Made by a program: the position numbers and the translations under genes. Shown in pieces: positions 20,704 to 27,730 of a stretch of 27,730 bases of DNA. The first letter of the stretch is position 1; every line of letters begins with the position of its first letter. A model generated the notes under the pieces. The model was not told where the DNA came from, did no database searches, and saw only the letters and a program-made list of their open reading frames with translations. This DNA is from Gymnopus androsaceus JB14 (Eukaryota; Basidiomycota; Agaricomycetes; Agaricales; Omphalotaceae): positions 1 to 27,730 of the forward strand of contig ML769982.1 of assembly GCA_009733575.1 (NCBI GenBank), in the 5' to 3' direction.

Positions 20704-22270
20704 ATGTCCGACAATCTTTCTTCTTCACAACTTCACCCAAGCTTCACGTCGTACACTCCGTACACGTTGCCAACATCCCCGTCAACCTCTGGCATATATC
20801 CACCTCATACACCATTGGCATCTCAGACAGCTAGCCAATATGCAGCACCCGCAGCCCCTATAAATCAATACCGCAGCACCGAGTCTCCATTGCCGTTCAC
20901 GGGATCGCCAACATCGTTTGAAACAGCTCCTATCATCAGGCCCCTCTTCATCGACAACCTAGCGAAGGAGCACAATCTCACCGAGAAGCAAAGAAAAAAT
21001 TTGCATGTCATGGCAAAGGTATGTTGTATAGTTTTCTGCACATTGTTACATGCTAACGGCTCTTTACAGTTTGCTTCGGTTGATGAAGGAATTGCCAAGC
21101 CAGAGCTGCTTGTCAAGCTCTACGAAATGACATTGCATTTTGAACTTTACAATAACCCAAAAACCATCGAAGACCAGAACAATACTGACACCATGAGGAG
21201 GATGCTCCGAGACTTGCAAATCCGGATGGAGCAGACGTTTGCTTTAACCCCGAATCAGAACGTTAGTATTTATTATGCAGAGAAACTTGTTCAGAGGTTA
21301 ATAAACTTTGCAGAAAACAATTCGTGCCTTAGCGCAAGACTTGATTTATGACCCTTTGCGTACTTGCTATCAAGACTTGAGTGCAGATGTCTTTGTACGT
21401 TTTTAACTTGAAACGATGCACTTGGTACTTATGCATGCATCAGGACGATATCAAGAAGAATGCAAAGCAATATGGTTTCGATAATGTGTTTGGGGTGCCT
21501 GCGTATGAGAAAGTTTTGGAGAAAGCCACAGTAAAGCATGGCTCGAGTGTAAGGAATGGGTTCCGCCAGCATGTGAGTACTGAAAATCTTGATTCATTGA
21601 CAATCCAGTGATATTCTGTTTGTAGCTACGTGATGGAATGGGGAAAGGCCTCAGTGTTGTGGAATTCACTGGCCGCATGAACAAAATATATTTGCGCGCT
21701 GGAGGGCCTGCTCACAACCGAGAGCTTATCCTCAACAGGAATATCATCTTGGTGCGTACATCTGCTGTAAAAATTGGCTACCTGATTAATTTGTTGCCTA
21801 TTCGTAGCGAAACTTCATTCACCAAAACCCAAATGCCGTATGGGTCGATGAAGAGGGCGAGCCTGATATCGAGGAAGAATTTGACCAACCTGCGACTGGA
21901 ACAAAAAAGCGCAAGCTGAAGCCTGCTACTGCGGGGCGTGTGCCTAAAGGTCAAGACTTTTGGAGTATTCTTGATAAGTGGTTTGCGGGGAAACTAGAGG
22001 TGCTGGGAAAGAAGATGACTGACGTGAAATGGAAGGAGTGCGTATTCAATCACTTTCCCTTCACATGATACTTATGATTTGTATAGATTCATTGATGAAT
22101 GCCGACGTCTTGATGAAGTTGGATTCAATCATACTGCTCTGGAGGATGTTGCTACGACTAGCGCTGCCCAGGCTCCAGTATCCAGCATTGGCACACCCGT
22201 CCATGGTACAAGCTCTGCAACAGGACCTGATGAACGCATGCAGCTGCAAAATCTCTTGGCTTGTGCGTAA
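20704..22270 (+). CDS. 418-aa seven-exon protein of unknown function, possibly nuclear
   Basis: Exons 20704-21018, 21070-21261, 21314-21394, 21444-21572, 21626-21751, 21808-22037 and 22087-22270. The six introns (49-56 nt) all have GT..AG ends and keep frame. The first about 80 residues are Ser/Thr/Pro/Tyr-rich and probably disordered. A helical conserved-looking region follows: FIDNLAKEHNLTEKQRKNLH, VKLYEMTLHFELYNN, then KHGSSVRNGFRQHLRDGM. Next come WVDEEGEPDIEEEF (acidic), TKKRKLK (basic, nuclear-signal-like) and GRVPKGQDFWSILDKWFAGK. I recall similar GKDFW-type modules in uncharacterised agaricomycete proteins but know no function. It lacks obvious transposase, enzyme or membrane motifs. 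It is coordinated with the divergent coiled-coil gene. The C-terminus is uncertain: an alternative last exon may use sequence after 22,378. Confidence 0.75.
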
Positions 22271-23390
22271 ATTGAAGAGTCTTTCAGTGAAGCCGTATTA
22301 TTGTTATAGCTATATTATAAAAGCACATTTCTTACCTCTATGCCATTTTATCTTTATAATCGAATTAAATTCTTTTAGTTGATTTCAAAACTTGCTCTGC
22401 CATCAACTCATAAAATCGCCCATGCAGAGCGAGCGCGTACGACGAAAGCGAAGCGCGCACGCGTGGGAGATGACGAATGATGGGTGCACGTGTCAGTTCA
22501 TTTTCGTCCTCAACCGCCATTCTCTTCAACATCCTCTTCAACATCTTGCAATCCAGGCAAGAACTCAAGCATTCACGGGTCTCAACGCAATGATACAAGC
22601 TTCTGGTTTCCTCAACAATGCCAAACCGCAAAACGCTCAATTCCAGGCTCAAGATCAAAGGTTCGCGACTGCTTCAAGAAATCTGCGTTCTAGGCATCAA
22701 CGAATGGCTTCAGCACTCAACTTTCATGATTAATCAACACTCAAGATTCCTCAAGACCTCAAGTCGGCAAACTTCTTTGTTCAAGAACGCTCCAAGTCCT
22801 GTAACCAATGGTAAGGTTGTTCCATTCTCTCTTTGATTTGTCTTGAAATAGTGCAGAAGAACTCACAGTTGTATCAATTTTATGGAGATGGCAGTAAGGT
22901 AAGTATGTTCTTTGTTGTGTCTTCATCGTTTGAGTCTGACGTTGAGTGATTTATAGGTACGCCGGTAATCTTATATTTGTATTGTTGCCTGCAAAGCAGA
23001 CCGTTCGTTTTTATACTTTACTTGTTTATAGCTTGTACTTAGCCTCAATGAATATGTAGTATATGGTTTGAAGTACTATCGGGGCCACCGGGATACAAAT
23101 CGGAAGTGAGCGGAATAGAATTTGGAAATGATCGGATAAATATTCCGTGTCAACTCAGGTTGAAACAACAAATGGCGCGCGGGACGAATATTTTGCTTTC
23201 TGGGACTGATTTGAGCCCCAGTACTGTCCCTCAATTTGACCCTCCGTCTCAAAATATTAAGGCTCAGTTTCATCGGCTGTGGGTTCTACTCAGTTTAATA
23301 GATTGGTCTGGCTGTGTAGTTACGTTTCGCCAAGGTAATTTGTTTAAGCGTGGGAAAAATAAGGTACCTTGAATGTATTGAAATAAGTTA
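22271..23390 (+). other. Region with open blocks of uncertain status between two genes
   Basis: From about 22,382 a frame reads ISKLALPSTHKIAHAERART then a Lys/Arg-rich end and stop (22,472 area). This would suit the C-terminus of the upstream gene, but the splice phase from its donor (GTGCGT at 22,264) does not match. From 22,618 an open frame (MPNRKTLNSRLKIKGS...) could splice through GTAAGG at 22,811 and GTAAGT at about 22,899 into short exons (QKNSQLYQFYGDGSK). The stretch 22,480-22,760 is rich in CTCAAC/CTCAAG units. At 23,106-23,372 an ORF has a hydrophobic segment (LWVLLSLIDWSGCVV) that might be the signal peptide exon of the next gene. None of this is secure. Confidence 0.3.
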
Positions 23391-23393
23391 AAT

Positions 23394-24480
23394 AAGGTAG
23401 CGAAATAAGTTCCTTTGCTCACACTCATGTTACATACCTTCCTTTGGTGGGCTGGGAAATAAATGTTGCGGAGAGCCTCGATTATGGTGGATCCCATGAC
23501 TTGGCCTGGAATTTAACCGGTGCTTCAGCAGTCTTTCAATTCACAGGTACCAGTTAACACACCTATCTGGTATAATACTGACATCCGATCCAACTACCAC
23601 CAGGTGTTGCGGTCTACTACTTCTCGCCGCTTTGGCCTTACAATGTATCTACTGTTCTCTCCCTTGATGGCGGTTCGAACATCACAGTTTCGTTAATGGA
23701 TACCACCGCTACACCTGCTGACGGTGGCGCCGCTACTGTGCCTTCCGCAGCGCGACATGCATTCACTGGGCTGTCCAATGGCTCACATATGTTGTCCATG
23801 TTCTCAATAAACATCTCCGACCCTTCACAAATAGAGTGGATTGTCGTCGATGGCTTCAAGTAAGTTCTATTTAATGTACAGGGATAATCAAGACTCACTG
23901 CACTCTATTGTTTAGTGTCACAGTTGAGGATAATTCCCCACAGCCATCTACAGTACCATCTTCCAAATCAAATGTTGGAGTCATAGCTGGAGGTGCCGCT
24001 GGAGGTGTCTTTCTGGCTGCTATTCTTGCTTTTTTCTTTATTTACCTTTGCCGTAAAAGACGTCAGAGACAGCTCGTCCAGCCTTGGGAAGGAAAGGGAA
24101 TTCTTGCGGAAAATCCTCCTACCCCTATCGTACCACTCGATGCCTTTCAGCCTTACAGTGATTTTAGCCCCTATCCCCCTCTTCCTGTTTTATCACTCGG
24201 TGGCAGCCCTTTTCCTGCTGCACCAACGCAACAAGGCTTCAGCCACCAGTCAGTATATCCTCAGCCTGAGAGTGGGTATGACGGAATGCCTAGTTCGCCA
24301 TGGGCAGGAAGCACTGATGCTGGAGCTGGGGCTTCTTCATCCCAAGGTGGTAGCGGCAGTACCCTGGCTAAAATGCAGCCTGCTTACTTCAACGAAAAGC
24401 GCCTGCAGCAGCTGATTGTCACCAATGAAGAGCCAAGGGTTAGAGTGGATCCTCCTCCAGTATACGCTATGGAGAATTGA
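23394..24480 (+). CDS. Single-pass membrane protein with beta-sandwich ectodomain, 5' end unresolved
   Basis: Exons: (5' limit unclear) about 23394-23546, 23604-23859 and 23916-24480 (TGA). Introns of 57 and 56 nt keep frame. The ectodomain reads HVTYLPLVGWEINVAESLDY, ASAVFQFTGVAVYYFSPLWP and STVLSLDGGSNITVSL, with several N-glycosylation sites (NLT, NVS, NIT, NGS, NIS). It then has a Ser/Pro stalk, one membrane helix (VGVIAGGAAGGVFLAAILAF), a stop-transfer run CRKRRQRQ, and a Pro/Ser/Gly-rich cytosolic tail of about 140 residues. This architecture is common in Agaricomycetes (type I proteins with an SKG6/AXL2-like helix), with unknown ligands, probably at the cell surface. A start codon and signal peptide are not placed. 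The frame opens right after a TAA within an AATAAGGTAGCG repeat motif, so the first exon may lie upstream or be lost. Confidence 0.75.
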
Positions 24481-24632
24481 GCTCTGAAGACTGAGCAGAA
24501 AATTTTGAATTAATATCAAGTTGTACTTTTTTTTGTTGGGAAACCGTAACTTATTACCACCGAGTTGTTAACTCATTGATGACAGAAACAATGATTCAAT
24601 TGCCACCTAGGGTATATATAAGGCGCTAAACC

Positions 24633-25295
24633 GCTCAAAATTCATCAGCATTGTATTGGATAGCAAGCAGCACTGCAAAAGGTACGACTTGTATATTTTA
24701 ACATGTAACGCTTCAAAGTACCTATATCCCAAAAAGAATGACCAGAAGGCTTGAAATTGTTCAACAGCGCTGACATTTTCAAAATTTGTGGATGTTGTTG
24801 AAGGAAAAATTGCATGAATTATGTCCTTTTAAGGTGCTCAGACAGTGTATAAAATTGATATTAATCCTGGAAGCAATGAAAAGTGAGATCGGATCACAAA
24901 AACATTGAGGCTGCATGTGTACCTGACATGGAGAGCTTTTCCTGCTCTTCAGTGCAACATCCTGCCACAAATAGCTAAGACTATAGCTTCTCTCTGGCAT
25001 ATCCTATCATTCTAAGGCCCACTCACTTCTTTTCCTTTGTCCAAAAAGCCCTTGTACTTGTCAAGCCCAACAGCAAGTTCTCAGATTTTTTTGGGGCGTC
25101 ATCAGCAAAAAATGTCATAAAATTTTGGTGCTACCAGTGGTAAGGGGCGGTCTAAGTTACATGGTGTAATTTTGTGAAGATTTTGAGGTTAGTAGTTGAG
25201 CTGCTTGCTATACAATGCAACGACGACGAATTTTGAGCAATTTAGTGCCCTCCCGGTCCCCGATTTGAGGGGTCCATCAGTTTTGGCCGCCGGTG
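24633..25295. mobile_element. Mariner-like element debris with inverted internal blocks
   Basis: A 39-bp block at 24633-24671 (GCTCAAAATTCATCAGC...) recurs inverted at 25200-25238 with 33 of 39 bases matching. A third related copy is at 6141-6180. The right side ends with CATCAGTTTTGGCCGCCGGTG at 25275-25295 followed by TA, the same terminus type as the element at 6735-7135. No matching left terminus is visible. A separate CATCAGCAAAAAATG end (family B-like) sits at about 25,100. The region is probably two truncated copies in opposite orientation. Confidence 0.5.
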
Positions 25296-25393
25296 TAGCT
25301 GGTTGAGTGTGCGTTTACCCTTGTCCCTAGATCAACAATGGGAGGAGAAATACACTCATAGGGTGAATAGGCATATCTCATAGCTTCACACAG

Positions 25394-26245
25394 ACCCCAA
25401 AGATATCCGCCGGAGCTGGGAGGCGGGAGAGATACCAAGGGGAGCAGCAGGAGTAGCAACTACTTGTGCTACTGTCGAGTCAAATTCCTTCCCAGTTCTC
25501 TTCGCAATCGAAGTAGTCCAAGCTTTTGAATTGACAGTAAGCATATGTATCTGTATAACGAGTCTCTCTCCATTTCCAGCAAGTCGATGATGCGCGGACC
25601 AACTGGCCCTGTGCAAGGTATCGTTTCAATCCAAAACCTTGCGAGTGGAACTCTCTCTACTCAACTAGCTTCATTGGCAGAGCAAACTCCTCAGCCAAGG
25701 ATGTAAGTCAAAGTCTCTAAACAGAGCGGAAGTCAAAGCAAACGTGACATCCTGGAGCTAGAACTTCAGAAGCCAGGAGAGGTTTGTTCGTATTACGAGC
25801 ATAAGGTTGACGAGATACGGTATAGTGCAACCTGAAAACCCGAGTCGACGACTACGCCAGGAACTGCAGTCGGAAGTGGCTTAAGCTTTGCGACAAGGTC
25901 ACTTTTCAATTTTCAGGAAAATCAAATGCAACTGTCGAAATATTTGATGCTCTATTCGTTTCGAGGTTAGTTCGTTCGAAAGAATCTGTAGAGCAAAAAC
26001 TTGAAATCGGCGGAATGATACGACTTGTGGACGTATGATATAATCTTCCTGAAGATATGAAGAAGGACAACGGGTCCTCTTTTAGATGGGAGACTGAAAT
26101 GTATCCGGGGTGTGTCGTTTGTGTAGCTCATGCAGATACAACTGAATCGCCGCAGTTCGTGTCTGGCATTAAGAATATCTGCCAACAAGAGGAGAGAGAA
26201 AAAGTGGATACAAATCAGAGGAAGACGAACCTTTCTCTGGCTTGA
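25394..26245 (+). pseudogene. Possible spliced gene remnant of unknown function
   Basis: Open blocks connect by splice signals. Exon a, about 25394-25536 (...NSFPVLFAIEVVQAFELT), has a strong intron after it (GTAAGC...TTTCCAG, 43 nt). Exon b, 25580-25702, reads QVDDARTNWPCARYRFNPKP and ends AKD. The next block, 25725-25819, reads DILELELQKPGEVCSYYEHK. After a 41-nt intron, 25861-26245 reads VTFQFSGKSNATVEIFDALF, then MKKDNGSSFRWETEMYPG and on to TGA. Two problems exist. The gap between b and the next block is only 22 nt, although it has GTAAGT and CAG ends. An in-frame TGA interrupts the last block at 26036-26038. No family is recognised. The 5' side runs into a mariner-like terminus at 25,295, suggesting truncation. 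Chance open frames remain possible. Confidence 0.35.
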
Positions 26246-26540
26246 ATCTAACACAGCAACTCGTTCTTGGTAACTTAAAAATCTTCAAACCATTATCCAG
26301 CCAGAGGCATTTCTACGCAAGTTTCATTATGGGATCGAATTAGTATAGAGCGACAATTACATACATGTCATTCGTGATCGTGAAGAGTGCAGGTCGAACA
26401 TTTGGAAGCAATAAGGTGCGAGCTGTTTAGAGGATTGCGTTTGGTTTTTATCGCCGTTTTCAAAAAGGTTTGCGCGCGTCGAATTTTCACGTGGGAAAGA
26501 TATATGTTCGATTTTTGCGCGTTCAGCGATGTTCCGACTG

Positions 26541-26769
26541 TTTTTGGTTGTAGCTCATTCAGTTCTCGACAAAGACATGAAAAGCATTTTATTTTCTGGA
26601 TCTATGACATGTTCTGCAGACACAACATAGGAAATTTGGGCTCTCCAGTGATTAAAATATGTGGTTCTTGCATTCAACAGTGCTGCAGCTGTGTTTGGTT
26701 GAACCTCACTCAATTCAGCACCAGGAATGAGAATCTTTATATTTTCTGAATCTACTGCATGTTCTTCAG
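26541..26769. repeat. 79-bp direct repeat (26541-26619 and 26691-26769)
   Basis: Both copies follow the order TTTGGTTG, CTCA, ATTCAG, TTTATATTTTCTG/TTTTATTTTCTG, then GCATGTTCTTCAG/ACATGTTCTGCAG, with 150-bp spacing. On the minus strand they fall in one open frame (26821-26555), giving EEHAVDSENIKILIPGAELS and a related AEHVIDPENKMLF segment. The repeat could therefore be a coding repeat or a non-coding duplication. An acceptor-like TATTTTCAG precedes the minus frame near 26,795. Confidence 0.5.
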
Positions 26770-26821
26770 GTGCACCGCATAAAATTGTGCTGAAAATACA
26801 TAGATAAAATGATTTTGTCAA

Positions 26822-27730
26822 TACTCAAAGTTTCTAACCAATGTCCAGCGATAGTCCTCTTCAGCTTTCAAGCAAGACTTTCTTGTACATCTTCAAAACA
26901 CTGCAAATCAGTGCTAGGTCAATGAAGTTGTGTGCTGGGTCCAATCATTGTCATGGGCTGGTCTGGGCAGAAGTCAATGATTGCTGCAAAAGTTATCTTG
27001 CATTATTGCACAATTGAAATGAAATTATTGGATTTGGATGTAGGCAGCTGGATCTAATGAGAACGGAATTGTGTTAGGTTTCATTCCAGGACATAAGACT
27101 CGCTGAACGCACCACTATCTGTGTCTGCTCAATTGGCCCAAATTCAACATTCAAAAATCCCAATCTCAACACAAATAATTTCCCAATTTCAACCATTCTA
27201 ATGCTTTTATACAGTCCAAATACAGTCCCAGATACAATTCCAAGGCAGCAGTATCCTTCTTTTCAGTGGTAGAGATGATGGATGGCTAAAGCTTGGCTAA
27301 AACCGGCTGAGACTTGCAATTGATCTCATGCACAAATAGCACCCTATATTCTTCCTAAGATAGGGAGCAGCCAACCTCGGCAACATCACATGACAAAGTC
27401 ACTGTGATGGTCACACTGTCCATATACAGGCAAATTCTCTTTAAAATTCAATAGAATATGAACGGCACCTTCCCCTCCTTATTCCTTACATGGATCTCTT
27501 CTAAATACAATGAAATGTGAGAATCCAAAAGCGCGAATGCACTGAACAAAAACTGATAGAGAAATTAAGAGGGAAATGTCAAATTACTGTAAGTACTATT
27601 TATGCAAAGCAAGCATTGACACAAGACATTTAGGGCACGGACTCATGTGCCATGTCATCCATAAGGAAACTCATTGTGTTCCTATACATGTCAAACAATT
27701 AGAAGTAATACCATGAATTAATTAAACGCG
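26822..27730. other. Terminal stretch with no recognisable feature
   Basis: The sequence is A/T-rich. No ORF of interest, splice-linked block, terminal repeat or RNA gene was seen up to the window edge. Confidence 0.45.

Noticed and set aside
19552..22270. Mating-type HD1/HD2 locus, suggested by divergent transcription
   Set aside because: Neither protein shows a homeodomain (no WFxNxR-type motif).
25277..25616. Minus-strand ORFs at 25277-25459 and 25386-25616
   Set aside because: They overlap the plus-strand blocks that have consistent splice signals; the minus reading is Leu/Pro-biased and has no such support.
1..27730. CRISPR array, rRNA or tRNA genes
   Set aside because: No regularly spaced identical repeats with unique spacers and no recognisable rRNA or tRNA features were seen. 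The organism is evidently eukaryotic.

Overview
The window looks like a piece of a filamentous basidiomycete genome, most likely an Agaricomycete. Two things support this. Coding blocks are broken by short introns of about 41-58 nt with GT..AG ends that restore reading frame exactly. The recognisable families are also mushroom-type: the tail of a NACHT/WD40 (NLR-like) gene, a tnp2/CACTA-like transposon protein, a single-pass beta-sandwich membrane protein, and fragments of a delta-8 sphingolipid desaturase and of the TRAPPII subunit Trs130/TRAPPC10. All family names come from recalled motifs; no search was run.

Layout. 1-450: last two exons of a WD40/NLR-like gene. 450-11,960: a repeat graveyard with almost no genes, holding at least six kinds of short non-autonomous DNA transposon. 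These include a hAT-like element with an 8-bp target duplication and a younger element nested in it, a family with 10-bp-periodic subterminal repeats, a near-perfect hairpin element, and several TA-flanked mariner-like elements. 11,967-17,101: a ten-exon transposase-type gene (about 1,550 codons) with an N-terminal C2H2 finger and a Pro/Ser-rich tail. It has one apparent 1-bp frameshift and no clear ATG. 17,190-18,791 (minus): remnants, including an in-frame chimera of a cytochrome b5 piece and a Trs130 piece that still holds its intron.

19,552-22,270: the most coherent unit. A 229-aa coiled-coil gene (minus) and a 418-aa seven-exon gene of unknown function (plus) diverge from one 362-bp spacer. 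The spacer's core is a long inverted repeat that gives each gene its own TATA box. 23,394-24,480: membrane protein gene whose 5' end is unresolved and abuts a repeat motif also found at 9.1 and 9.7 kb. 24,600-25,300: mariner-like repeat debris. 25,394-26,245: a possible unknown spliced gene remnant. The remainder shows little beyond a 79-bp direct repeat.

Overall this is a transposon-rich accessory region. Autonomous transposon remains, miniature elements and captured host-gene pieces surround one apparently intact divergent gene pair of unknown function. No tRNA, rRNA or CRISPR array was seen.
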